A stretch of DNA of 64,000 bases. Source: Nitzschia sp. DOCU1. Taxonomy: Eukaryota; Bacillariophyta; Bacillariophyceae; Bacillariales; Bacillariaceae. The translations under genes were made by a program, and so were the position numbers. A model generated the notes under the pieces. That model saw only the letters and a list, made by a program, of their open reading frames with translations, was not told where the DNA came from and ran no database searches. Location of the stretch: contig OX595989.1 of assembly GCA_951394045.1 (NCBI GenBank), positions 2,666,001 through 2,730,000 of the forward strand. The letters are read 5' to 3'. Below are positions 10,595 to 19,860 of this stretch, piece by piece. The stretch's first letter is position 1; each line of letters starts with the position of its first letter.

Positions 10595-11281
10595 TTACCT
10601 AACTTGTCCCATCGAAGCTTCCGTCATACCAGGTTTCATTTCAATCTCTCCGTCACATCCTTCCATTGCATTGAAAACTCCTATTTTTACACGTGTACAA
10701 CGAAAAAGTAGAATAAATGAGTGACGACATTTACAACCAAGCTTTGGACTCTTAGTCAGTAGTTCATGGAACAATCTTTCCTCCTTTATGCTTACCATTC
10801 TTGTACATGAGCGTTCGCCCTCGTTTCATGGCAGGACAACTTTCATCCACGTACAAAAAGTGCACAAATCGTCCCGTTGATAGCCGAACGCCTCCAAAGA
10901 CGGGTTCACCCTCGGGTAATTTGCTAGACACAGCTTCCATTCCACCACTTCCGCTATCCAACACGGTCATGTCTGTTTTACTGTTTCCATCGTATCCAAT
11001 CAAGATCCAATCGAAATCTTTGTCCTTGTCGTCTCGAACTTTGGACCAAACTGCCAGCCAGTAACATAAAAGAGCAAAAGTAAAATCAGAAACAAGGCCA
11101 CACTGGCAATAGATATCGATCCGAGACATGTAGCCCCTGCTAACTATACCGCCAAAGAGCCCAACAGCACACACGCACCTTCATTGACAATGGGGAGAAC
11201 ATTGACGCCCGACGAACGCTTGACACCACCTGACCGAGGATCGGTCTGCATAGTGCCGGCAATCATTGGAGCTTTCGACAT
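10595..11281 (-). CDS. Coactosin-like ADF-H domain protein, three exons
   Basis: Exons 11281..11179, 11050..10796 and 10680..10595 give 147 residues. Introns 11178..11051 (GTGCGT...CAG) and 10795..10681 (GTAAGC...TAG) are both phase 1. The splices create NEVWSKVRDD and YKNGVFNAME. The fold is an ADF homology domain: VWSKVRDDKDKDFDWILIGYDG, FGGVRLSTGRFVHFLYVDESCPAMKRGR, matching the WxxFKY, YxxVR and FVxIxWxGExVxxLKRA blocks of coactosin. Coactosins bind F-actin and antagonise capping or cofilin. The length fits coactosin (about 140). Reading through the last intron would end in KIVP; the spliced end (GCDGEIEMKPG) fits the family better. Actin binding is inferred from the family. Confidence 0.8.
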
Positions 11282-11664
11282 GATGCTGTAAATCGATTCG
11301 TAGGAAAGAGAAAAATGCTTTGGCTGTTGCAGAAAGGAACGCTTATTGCTGGAATGATGGACCGGCGCTATGTGAGCGGGAAAAGACGGTCATGGTCATC
11401 CCGAAAAATCTTTGTCGAAAAAAGTGAAACCAAAAATGGTCTTTGACTATTTCGACCAAATTGACTATATCGACTGAATTCAGTCCCGAATGAATTGAGA
11501 CGTGCGTGCTTTTGTTCTCGCGGGGCACACGCGCGTGTATGTCATGACGGGTGACGATGACGATGATAAAAGATGCTCATTACGGAAAAGGAAAAGCTAA
11601 GGCCACTACCTTTAGAACTCGTCACTAAAGCAGCTGTGGGTCCAAGACGTATGGGGTGGTGAAG
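11282..11664. other. Divergent intergenic region
   Basis: 383 bases between the coactosin-like gene and the acidic hypothetical gene; presumed bidirectional promoter. Nothing specific seen. Confidence 0.5.
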
Positions 11665-12567
11665 ATGAACACACAACGAAGGACCTTTCGAGGTCGAGGA
11701 GGACCGACGGATCGTCGACTGCCAAAACACAACGCGAGACGCCGACGAGCGCCAGATGAGCAACCTCGCAAGCCTGCCGTCAACAAGTATGCTGATGACG
11801 ATGCTTCTATAGATGATGATGACGCTGCTGAAGTCCATGCCATGGACGATGAACCATCAGATGATATTGTCGAGTCCGATGGCGGCGAAGGGGACGACGA
11901 CAGCTCGGATACCGGATCGGTGGAGGCACCCGCATCCAGCCCTGCAGAAGGCACGGTTAACGGCGACGAGTTGAACCCTCCGAGCGAATCGAGCAATCCT
12001 TGCGTCAAGGAAGTGAAGCACCTGAAGAAGCGTGTTCAGAATATACGAGAAACTATGCAACAATCGAATTCCATCTCGAACCCCAAAACTTATCAGGATA
12101 ATGTGTTGAATGCCGTCTTGAATTGTGTCATTGAATGGAGGTCGATTGTGACGCACTATCCACCGGCCCCATCAGAGGGAGAAATTCAAATCACTTCTAG
12201 CGATGATGACAACACCACATTCTATATGACTACGGATCTTCGCAAGCCAGCCGCGTTGGCGGTTTTTGAAATGATTCAACATTCCATTCAATGTGGACCC
12301 CTGGCAGGGGCCAAACCAGGATACTTCAAGAGATGTGGGGGAGACGTGGCCAAAGTTGTAGAGATATTTTTGGATCAAGTGATTCCTAGCGCCCCTGTCT
12401 TGATTGAACGTATGGGGTTTACTGCCAAGCAAATGGACGCTATGGAGGTGTGGAAAAAGAATGCGCAAAAGGCTGCTTTAGAGGACAAGCCACCATCGCG
12501 AACGGCGCTCAAACAGCAGCAGGGCAAAGGGACGGGCAAAAAGGCCAAGAAGAAGATGAAGGGGTGA
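11665..12567 (+). CDS. Hypothetical protein with RG-rich and acidic N-terminus
   Basis: 300 residues from ATG 11665. Not recognised. The N-terminus is basic with an RRTFRGRGGPTDRR stretch, followed by a long Asp/Glu/Ser-rich region (about 45-110). From about 115 the composition is ordered: a helical segment (KEVKHLKKRVQNIRETMQ), then VLNAVLNCVIEWRSIVTHY and PAALAVFEMIQHSIQCGPL. The tail is Lys-rich (KGTGKKAKKKMKG), like nuclear or nucleolar proteins. RG plus acidic plus Lys-tail composition suggests an RNA- or chromatin-associated role, but that is inference. The 3' end lies 17 bases from that of the convergent RRM gene. Confidence 0.65.
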   Translation: MNTQRRTFRGRGGPTDRRLPKHNARRRRAPDEQPRKPAVNKYADDDASIDDDDAAEVHAMDDEPSDDIVESDGGEGDDDSSDTGSVEAPASSPAEGTVNGDELNPPSESSNPCVKEVKHLKKRVQNIRETMQQSNSISNPKTYQDNVLNAVLNCVIEWRSIVTHYPPAPSEGEIQITSSDDDNTTFYMTTDLRKPAALAVFEMIQHSIQCGPLAGAKPGYFKRCGGDVAKVVEIFLDQVIPSAPVLIERMGFTAKQMDAMEVWKKNAQKAALEDKPPSRTALKQQQGKGTGKKAKKKMKG

Positions 12568-12584
12568 AGCCCGCAAACTTTGGC

Positions 12585-14132
12585 TCACTTTGCTTGGAGA
12601 CGATATGTAATTCTCGCACGATACAAGAGTCCTTCGATAACATCCATTTCGTGGCTCAGGGCTTTGCAAGCTTCTGTGGTGAGGTGCAACACTGGATCGG
12701 CTTTTGATGTTGACGATGGAAAAGTGGTACCGGCTGGGGTGGTCTGCACCGCAGGATACGGAACTTGATCGAATAGACTGTCCTGGATATCTACAAGGCG
12801 GTTGTAGTGTTCGGCAAAGCGCCTATAACCCGGGTGTGTTGTCCAGCTCCCGCCGGGTTGCCACAATGCTTCCTCTTCTTTCGGGCCACGCACGAGCTGA
12901 GCTTGTCGTATGTCACGGGCCAATGGGAAATCATTATGAAGCAAACGCCAAGCGACCCTTGTCCAGAGAATTTTGACTACCATGGGATGCAATTGATTCA
13001 ATGTGCATTTCAAGGTCTCGGCAAACGATGTTCGTGGCTGAGCTGGGATGCTCTGCGAGAGAGAAAGGGCGGCGGCGGCAGACACAGAGATAGGGTGAGT
13101 CGACAGTCTGGCTCGGAAACTGTTCTCTTGGTAAGGTCTTACCACTAGCGTCAAAGCCTTTTCGAGAGCTCGAGGCAATACTGTAACCGCGATGATAAAA
13201 TCTTCCTCTTTTTCGCTTTCCTCGAGCTGATTCATTCGGATCGTTTCCCCGGAGCGTTCCGACGCAAGTAGGGCAGCAGAGACAGTGCGAAAGTGTGCTA
13301 ACACCCGTAGCTGATGCCTCTCCCCTCTGTTTTGTTCCGACGAAGAACGTGGAGGCCTATTGGACGCGTCGATTTGCGGGATGCTAGTGTCGTTGGGTAG
13401 CAAGATGGACAGAAATTCTGGTTGCAAGCCAGTGAAGAATTTCTTGACGTGTTCCAAGGTACAGTCAAAAGGAAGGCCATGAAGCTTCACGGTTGCCGAG
13501 CGATCCTTCGGCTCGGGCAAGCTAATGTGAGACACATCGGGAGCCCAGTTCTGCTCATTTGCAATAGTATCGGAAGGCTTCTTAGATTTCAGATGTTTGG
13601 AAGTATGCGTAGTGGTATCGAGTTTTCGTTTTCGTGTATTATGGCCAGTCTTTCGAGAAGCAACCTGAGCCGAAAATGCTGATGGTAGTCTGGCCGCTTT
13701 TTTCTTCTCTGGATCGATTGTCGGCACTTGATCCAAACGCTGGACTTCAGGACGCTTCGATTTTTCTTCCTCCAGACGAGCCCTGGCTTTGGAGCCAATA
13801 TCTTTCAACTCTCTTGTGGGCTGAATCACAATAGTTCGATCGGACGTGGACGAATGAGAAAATCTCCCTGCTTGGTTATTGTCGTAGTTTTTCCTTGAGA
13901 AAACCTGGCAGTATCCAGTCGTCTCAGTGCGCAGAGACACTGACTGCAATCTCTGGCCAGCACCATCCACGATTGTTCCTTCCAAAGCGGCTTGACTCCC
14001 CCCTTCTCCAGCATTTATCGCTTCCAATGGAAGCATGATTTCGTGAACTTCGTCGCCTTGCAGTATCGAAGATGGCAATCGGAGCGTCAACACGTCGGGG
14101 CGGCGGTTATCGCCGCCCATGCATGGCTCCAT
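12585..14132 (-). CDS. RRM-containing protein of unknown function
   Basis: 515 residues, single exon. One RNA-recognition motif starts near residue 213: TVKLHGLPFDCTLEHVKKFF contains an RNP2-like VKLHGLPF and helix 1. RVLAHFRTVSAALLAS would be the RNP1-bearing strand and helix 2, with a Ser/Arg/Gln-rich insertion between. A basic patch KTGHNTRKRKLD (about 161-172) could be a nuclear signal. The C-terminal 200 residues are helical and unassigned. RRM proteins bind single-stranded RNA; targets here are unknown. The RNP1 aromatic pattern is weak, so binding mode is uncertain. Confidence 0.65.
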   Translation of the reverse strand: MEPCMGGDNRRPDVLTLRLPSSILQGDEVHEIMLPLEAINAGEGGSQAALEGTIVDGAGQRLQSVSLRTETTGYCQVFSRKNYDNNQAGRFSHSSTSDRTIVIQPTRELKDIGSKARARLEEEKSKRPEVQRLDQVPTIDPEKKKAARLPSAFSAQVASRKTGHNTRKRKLDTTTHTSKHLKSKKPSDTIANEQNWAPDVSHISLPEPKDRSATVKLHGLPFDCTLEHVKKFFTGLQPEFLSILLPNDTSIPQIDASNRPPRSSSEQNRGERHQLRVLAHFRTVSAALLASERSGETIRMNQLEESEKEEDFIIAVTVLPRALEKALTLVVRPYQENSFRARLSTHPISVSAAAALSLSQSIPAQPRTSFAETLKCTLNQLHPMVVKILWTRVAWRLLHNDFPLARDIRQAQLVRGPKEEEALWQPGGSWTTHPGYRRFAEHYNRLVDIQDSLFDQVPYPAVQTTPAGTTFPSSTSKADPVLHLTTEACKALSHEMDVIEGLLYRARITYRLQAK

Positions 14133-14695
14133 CTTATTGTCGACCTAGTTGCTTATCAACACGTAATACGACCATGGATGCAAAACAATGCCGGGTTGTG
14201 GTGGCTAATATGGAAGACACGAAGTTAAGGGTTGGAGGTAAATGAAGGAATCGAATCGTAGAGGCATTATTTTGTGATCCGTGGCATGCTCCCTTTGCCG
14301 TCGGCGCGGTTGTGGCAGCAAAAAAAGCCACGATGAAAACGATGGGAAGACTAATTTGACTGAACCCAAAGCGTCGGACACAAAGCCATCCAATGCAAAT
14401 AGACGGAAGGCATGTCGGCCTACTAGTAGAGTAGCTCGAGCACAAGTGTAATCAATCACTATTTCTTTATACCAGGAGGAGAGCACGTGGTGTGTATAAC
14501 TAACTTCTTGGTGCTCTACTAGCTTTTATCTAGATCAGTACAGCCACAAGGGTCGCTTTTTCCAGCGAAAAATTTCAAGTCCTGGACGTTTTCCAAAAAC
14601 GTCAGAATCTTGATGGTCTGTTAACAGATTTGTAATGATGATGATGTTGTTGTTGATGTGTGTGCACATGTATGATGTATATTTTGACTTGTTGT
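14133..14695. other. Intergenic between two minus-strand genes
   Basis: Holds the presumed promoter of the RRM gene and the 3' region of the HAT-repeat gene. A 103-codon minus-strand open frame at 14134..14445 has no family signal and ends just before the RRM start. A TGATGATG-rich stretch lies near 14635-14660. Confidence 0.45.
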
Positions 14696-17600
14696 TCACG
14701 AAAATAGAGCATCCGTCCCAAAGAGCGCCTTCCGCTTATCGGAGGATGTCATGTCTGAGACAGGCACTTGCGTGCACAGAGCAACAAGCCCGCAGACGAA
14801 ATTCGACCCAGTCATGGTACTTTCCAAAAGGACCATGCTTGTCGTTGATTCGTCTGTTCCCCCGCGTCCCGCTAGTATCGTTTCCAGTGACGGTGCAGCA
14901 AGGTATGCTTCTATCATCGACTCTTCCCATCGAGCCGTATTTTGTATGAATGTCGCCTTGTCGTCGGACCCAGATCTCTTTGCCTTCAACTCCAGCCCTC
15001 GGTCGAACTGAGCAAGGATGGCCAAGCGTCTAATCAACGCCGACAAGTAAATGTGAGCATAGGAACTAAGTTCCTTGAGCATAAGTTCCAACGCCCTCGA
15101 AAGAGTTTTTCTGGCGGTGCCAGAAGTCGTCTCCCGACAATAAAACCACAATGATCCGTAGTTCGGATCTGCGTTTGCGCAACGTTGACGAAGCTCCATG
15201 ACGTCAACGGTCGAGTCCCTAAATGCAGGCCGAAGCATGCCATTGACTAGCCTGGCGGTGCCGCTATCGACAATGGATTCGGCATTCTCTTCAGCAGCAC
15301 CTTTGTCGCCGCGGATGGCGAAGAGCGCCTGTGCCACCTTGTTGACATAGCTGGCGAGATGCGCGTTTCGGTCCTCCTCGGTCTCGGCTTCGAGCACCAG
15401 ATGCTTCCTCGTTGATTCCCATACTTGCTTCGAAATGGGGACAAGCCATTGATCGATAAGTTCCAGCCGCAACGACTCCAAGAAGCCATCGCCGTACTGA
15501 GGCGTGAACTTCGTCGCAAACGAAAGGTGTCTTCTAGCACTCGGAATGTCGAATGTACGTGCGAAAGGATTCAAATGGATCCTTGCTCCTTCGCACCAGA
15601 CCTCGCCACTTTTCGGTACTGAATTTAAGGCTAGTCTGAGGCTTTCGAATTGCGCCGCTTCGCCTTCTTCGTAATGCCGAAGCTGAACCAATGAGGCCCA
15701 AAGGCGACCCGCTCCTGAATGCAATTGCAACGCGAGTTCGGCTAGCTGGATGGCCCGAGCCCTGCTTCCACATCGGATCTCTAGCAATACGCTCTCGAGC
15801 CAGACTTTCCAGTCGGTGCCACTTACGCTTCGGCCTTCACAAAGAATCGCCTTGGACAAGTCAACGTCCCCGACATACTCTTCGAGCCTGGCGCATTCAA
15901 GTAAAGCAACAGCGCGGCCTTTGTCGCCGCCGACTTTGTGCGCCCGGAGGAACAGACGCCTCGCGCGTTCAGTGTTCCCGGCAGCCACTTCCATTCTGCC
16001 AGAAGCCAGCCAAACTTTCCATTTCTGGTTCGAGGGGCAGGTCAGGACGGCCATCGCAAAGCGCCTCCTTGAGAGATCAAAGACGGTCTGAGACGCTGGG
16101 TCCGTGGAAGGATCCAAGTACTCGACAGCGGTACGTTCCAGCATGTGTGCTGCTTCGAAGTGAACCTTCCAGATAACTTCCTTCGACACACTCAACGTTG
16201 CTCTATCGATCATAGACATAGACTGCGGCAACAAGTATCGCTGAGAGCTCTGGTCGAGCTCTTCACAAAGCTTAAAAGCCCCAAACCACAAAGGACCATA
16301 TCGAGGAACGGCCCTGAGGCCACGTTCGACCACTTCGAGGGCCTCCTGGAAGCGACCAAGATTCTTCTCGAGTTTGTAAGCTTCAAGATAAAGAGGTCCG
16401 TACCATGCAACGTGGTGCATAAGATACTTCAGGACGCGTCGCGCCATGATATCATTGCCAGCCCGAGCTTCCAGCAAGGCACCTTCGAGCACAGTACGCC
16501 AAACGTTTTCGATGCCTAGATGCTTCAGACGAGAAAGAAGTTCCCGTGCCCGCGAGAGATTCCCCATCTTTTCTTCGTGCTTGATAGCCCGGGAAAAGAG
16601 GCCGTCGTTGTATTCACAATACTCAATTCCAGCACGAAGGATCTTGCCACACAGATTCATATTTCCACATTCTTCTTCGAGCTTGCTGAACTCGAGCCAC
16701 CCTTGAATGGCATAAGGCTGCAGGCGACAGACTTTCTCGTAAAGGTTCCTTGCGTCTCCAAACCTATTGGCTCGTTTCGCTAGTTCAGCCAGCTCCAAGT
16801 ACACTTTCCAATGAATTGACTCCGGAAGTGTGTTGTCAGCTAGCGCCTTGAAGGCGAAAGCCTCCGCGTCCTTGAACGATCCTCGCTCGTCCGCGGCAGA
16901 TTTCAGCTTCTTCGTAAAGTCCTTGAGGGCAGCCTTCGTTTCGTTGCTCTCTTCGAGCTCGGCACGTTTGGCGTCGGCAGCTTCGTCGAACGTTGGCTGA
17001 GAGATTTCATCGGTAGGAGTTGGCACAGCGCTTGAAAAAAGATTGGATTTTGATTGCTTCTTCTTGCCTTTTTTCAGCATCGGAGATTTCTTGCCGGACA
17101 CTGCCTGAGTGGCGGAAGGTTCAACTTTCTTGTCGGCCTTCACTTGTGGTTTGGTACTTTTCTTGGGGCCCTTGCGCTGGGCCTTTTTGGGGCCCCTGCC
17201 TGCGGGTCCTGGAGACGGTGCAAGAGGCTGCTGCGCGATCGCGAAAGAATTGCACTGCATATCTGCAACGAGATCATGCTCAGGTGTCCAACTTTGTGGG
17301 GTTGGCGTCATAGACAGGGCCGGTGAGTCAGTAGACCTTGGCATAGCATAACCATAATCCCCCATTGGCCATGCACCGTGCCCACCATGCCAACTGCCGT
17401 GCTCCACAGGTTGCTGCATGCCGTCGTATGTCATCTCCATCGAACCTGCCCAGGACTGTGGAGGCGGAGGTCCCCCGAACTGAGGTAGTTGGGGGCGCTG
17501 GTGCGACGGCAAAACATGGGTCATGTTGGGAATGAAGTCCTGTGTTGCACCATGCATACCTGTACCGTGCATCGGGTAGACGACTCCATGAGGAGTAAAA

Positions 17601-19273
17601 GAAAGAGGTGGAGGGTGGTTCACTTGAGGGTGGTTTCCCCCGAACATCACATTCTGCGAACTAAACTGAGGTTGGAACTTAGCCGGTGGGTTACCGCCGA
17701 ATTGCGGTTGGCCCTGTGGCTGGAAAGGATTATGAAAGGACTGGCCGCCAAATTGCCCCCCAGCATCTCCCAGGAAATTTGGCTGATTTCCAAATTGCCC
17801 CCCAGTATCTCCCGGGAAATTCGGTTGATTTCCCATCACTGGTGGCTGATAGAACGCCCCACCACCTAATAGGGGTTGTGGGGCAACAGGTGCTGGCCGC
17901 TGGAAATTTGTCCCCGTGTTCTTGGCAGGCGGAGCAAATGCTCCACCAAAGTTAAGTAACCTTGGAGTATCGTCCTGAGAGCCTCCTCCGTACCGAGAAG
18001 CAGTAAAATCTGGCGTCGGACTGCCAAAGTTAATCTCTTGTGGGTTGAAACCAGGCGAGAACGGCTCAGGATGAACATTCCGAACAGGCTTTGGTTGCTG
18101 AGTATACTGGAGAAAGCCCCCAGTCTTTGCCATTGTATTATCTTCGAACGCACGTGAAGGCACTGAGGATCTTTCGTAACCACGTGAACGGCGTGATCCG
18201 TCGGCCTTGCCCCGTCGCCCTCGGTTGGTGGAGCTACGCGGAACCCTGGACGGACCTTCCATGCTAACAACATATGGAGCCGTCCAGCTTTCTGATCCCT
18301 CCTGCTTTGAATCCGCAGTTTGATCCCCAAAATAACGAGTAGGTTTGTCACTCCCAAAGACAAACTGACCCATGGTTCCCGAGGTATGATCCAGCTCATC
18401 CACGTCGCCATCGTCCTCTAGCAAGAGGTTGCCTAGGTCTTCAGACAGGCGTAAAGTGTTTGGAGAATAAGCTCCGTGGCCACTTTCTTGTCTCCAGTTT
18501 GCTACAAATGCGCCTCGCTGGTCTCTAGTGCTGGTGCCACTGCCCCGGTGCAAAGGAGGCCGATCCGCTTGGTCAGAGGATGAAGTTTCCCTAGCAGAGT
18601 CAAGCGAGGATTCCCACGCATTAGAAAGGTTCAGAGGCCTCGCCGTGGCCGACGAAGCCACAGGAGTAGATAGCGTCAATCCAAAGCCCAGACCCGACGC
18701 ATCGACACCCCCAGCCTCCTGCGACAGGGCAGGGGCGACTGCTGATCGATGCATCTGGCTGGCCCCAGGGGTTCTTCGCATGCTCTCTTGATCGAAACCA
18801 GATCGGTACATCTGGGCCCCAGGCGTTCGCCTCAAATCAGATTCATCTCTAGCGACAAAGCCTCGACTAGTCCGCCTCAGACGTTCTCGCTCTAGGGAAA
18901 CCATCTCCTGCTCATCGTCTTCATCAATAAAATCCTCCTCGTCCACCAAAGTTGGTGTAGTTGCCTCCACGGACTTTCGTCGGTCCCCACGCGGAGAACG
19001 CCCGTGGGACCCTTCCCCATCACTCTGCTCATCCCAAGGATCCATCGCTGGGATTGATGCAGGTGAAGCCATCGATGAATGCCGATGCATAGCATCATCG
19101 TCGGCCTGGTTCGGTCTCGGGCGCCTTGCCGCGTCGGCCTCACTCGTGGTAGGATTTCTACGTGGGGTGCGCGTAGCACGCAAATTCATTTCATCCTCCT
19201 CGTCTCCCTGATATTGAGCTCCTTCCCCTCTCATTCGACTACTCCCAAGATCATGGAGAGTAGGGCGGTCCAT
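14696..19273 (-). CDS. Large HAT/TPR-repeat protein with disordered N-terminal half
   Basis: 1525 residues in one exon. The first 700 or so are low-complexity (Ser/Arg/Asp, then Pro/Gly/Gln/Asn) with short repeats, then Lys-rich (GPKKAQRKGPKKSTKPQ). From about 780 to 1300 there are about a dozen helical repeats with the W/Y...E pattern of half-a-TPR proteins: WKVYLELAELAKRANRFGDA, WLEFSKLEEECGNMNLC, WRTVLEGALLEARAGND, WLASGRMEVAAGNTERARR. HAT repeats are found in RNA-processing factors such as Prp6, Prp39, CstF77 and Utp6. The order (long disordered N-terminus, C-terminal HAT array) does not match a family I can name. It is divergent from the DBP9 helicase gene, which fits a role in RNA metabolism but does not prove it. 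Confidence 0.75.
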   Translation of the reverse strand: MDRPTLHDLGSSRMRGEGAQYQGDEEDEMNLRATRTPRRNPTTSEADAARRPRPNQADDDAMHRHSSMASPASIPAMDPWDEQSDGEGSHGRSPRGDRRKSVEATTPTLVDEEDFIDEDDEQEMVSLERERLRRTSRGFVARDESDLRRTPGAQMYRSGFDQESMRRTPGASQMHRSAVAPALSQEAGGVDASGLGFGLTLSTPVASSATARPLNLSNAWESSLDSARETSSSDQADRPPLHRGSGTSTRDQRGAFVANWRQESGHGAYSPNTLRLSEDLGNLLLEDDGDVDELDHTSGTMGQFVFGSDKPTRYFGDQTADSKQEGSESWTAPYVVSMEGPSRVPRSSTNRGRRGKADGSRRSRGYERSSVPSRAFEDNTMAKTGGFLQYTQQPKPVRNVHPEPFSPGFNPQEINFGSPTPDFTASRYGGGSQDDTPRLLNFGGAFAPPAKNTGTNFQRPAPVAPQPLLGGGAFYQPPVMGNQPNFPGDTGGQFGNQPNFLGDAGGQFGGQSFHNPFQPQGQPQFGGNPPAKFQPQFSSQNVMFGGNHPQVNHPPPLSFTPHGVVYPMHGTGMHGATQDFIPNMTHVLPSHQRPQLPQFGGPPPPQSWAGSMEMTYDGMQQPVEHGSWHGGHGAWPMGDYGYAMPRSTDSPALSMTPTPQSWTPEHDLVADMQCNSFAIAQQPLAPSPGPAGRGPKKAQRKGPKKSTKPQVKADKKVEPSATQAVSGKKSPMLKKGKKKQSKSNLFSSAVPTPTDEISQPTFDEAADAKRAELEESNETKAALKDFTKKLKSAADERGSFKDAEAFAFKALADNTLPESIHWKVYLELAELAKRANRFGDARNLYEKVCRLQPYAIQGWLEFSKLEEECGNMNLCGKILRAGIEYCEYNDGLFSRAIKHEEKMGNLSRARELLSRLKHLGIENVWRTVLEGALLEARAGNDIMARRVLKYLMHHVAWYGPLYLEAYKLEKNLGRFQEALEVVERGLRAVPRYGPLWFGAFKLCEELDQSSQRYLLPQSMSMIDRATLSVSKEVIWKVHFEAAHMLERTAVEYLDPSTDPASQTVFDLSRRRFAMAVLTCPSNQKWKVWLASGRMEVAAGNTERARRLFLRAHKVGGDKGRAVALLECARLEEYVGDVDLSKAILCEGRSVSGTDWKVWLESVLLEIRCGSRARAIQLAELALQLHSGAGRLWASLVQLRHYEEGEAAQFESLRLALNSVPKSGEVWCEGARIHLNPFARTFDIPSARRHLSFATKFTPQYGDGFLESLRLELIDQWLVPISKQVWESTRKHLVLEAETEEDRNAHLASYVNKVAQALFAIRGDKGAAEENAESIVDSGTARLVNGMLRPAFRDSTVDVMELRQRCANADPNYGSLWFYCRETTSGTARKTLSRALELMLKELSSYAHIYLSALIRRLAILAQFDRGLELKAKRSGSDDKATFIQNTARWEESMIEAYLAAPSLETILAGRGGTDESTTSMVLLESTMTGSNFVCGLVALCTQVPVSDMTSSDKRKALFGTDALFS
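17750..17833 (-). repeat. Two tandem 42-base coding repeats
   Basis: Units 17750..17791 and 17792..17833 differ at 4 of 42 positions. They encode two copies of a 14-residue unit, GNQPNFxGDxGGQF, in the disordered half of the HAT-repeat protein. Similarity at the base level points to a fairly recent duplication. Confidence 0.85.
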
Positions 19274-19860
19274 GGTAGAGAGGACTACCTAAGCAATCAA
19301 TCTCCACGAACACGACACTCTCTCCAAGATCCAACCCATGCAGCAAACAACCACTCCCCTTGTTTGCCCACCACACTCTTTGTGACTTGCTCTGGCGGGT
19401 TGTCGCGATGCGCGGTATCCATGGCCGGCACACGAGCCGCACAACCCGCCCATCTCTCGTTGGCCGCTGTTGGCAGCAGGAGAGAATTGCCTCGATTGCG
19501 ATGCACATGGTGAAGGATTTTTCAGAAATTCCTATCAAAAGTACAACTCCGAGGATGACCAATTCCGTTCAACTACTAAAAAATGTCGCATCTTGCGCAC
19601 CGGCCAAAAAAGGCTTCTGTAATGCTGTATCGGGGGCTATTCGTTCTCTGGATTTGGGACCTCGTAGATCGCCCGCCAACACCAATGCGAGCAATCCATC
19701 ACCAAAGGTCGATCGATCGAGTCGAGTCCAATTTTCAGATCCGTTTCTCGCCACCCATTTTTTCTGCCGCCAACAACAAAACCAGATCTCGTTTCCTTCT
19801 TTGAAATCACCCATTTTTGGTGTTGATGGTTTCAACAAGCAAGAAACATTCAATTTGAAA
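19274..19860. other. Divergent intergenic region between HAT-repeat gene and DBP9
   Basis: The frame of DBP9 stays open from 19360 through this region, with in-frame ATGs at 19360 and 19504, but the translation shows no conserved pattern, so it is treated as 5' untranslated sequence and promoter. Confidence 0.5.

Noticed and set aside
14134..14445. 103-codon minus-strand frame with hydrophobic stretch
   Set aside because: No family signal and no clear link in phase to the RRM gene.
19360..19860. 167-codon N-terminal extension of DBP9
   Set aside because: Open frame but without conserved pattern; the helicase starts naturally at 19861.
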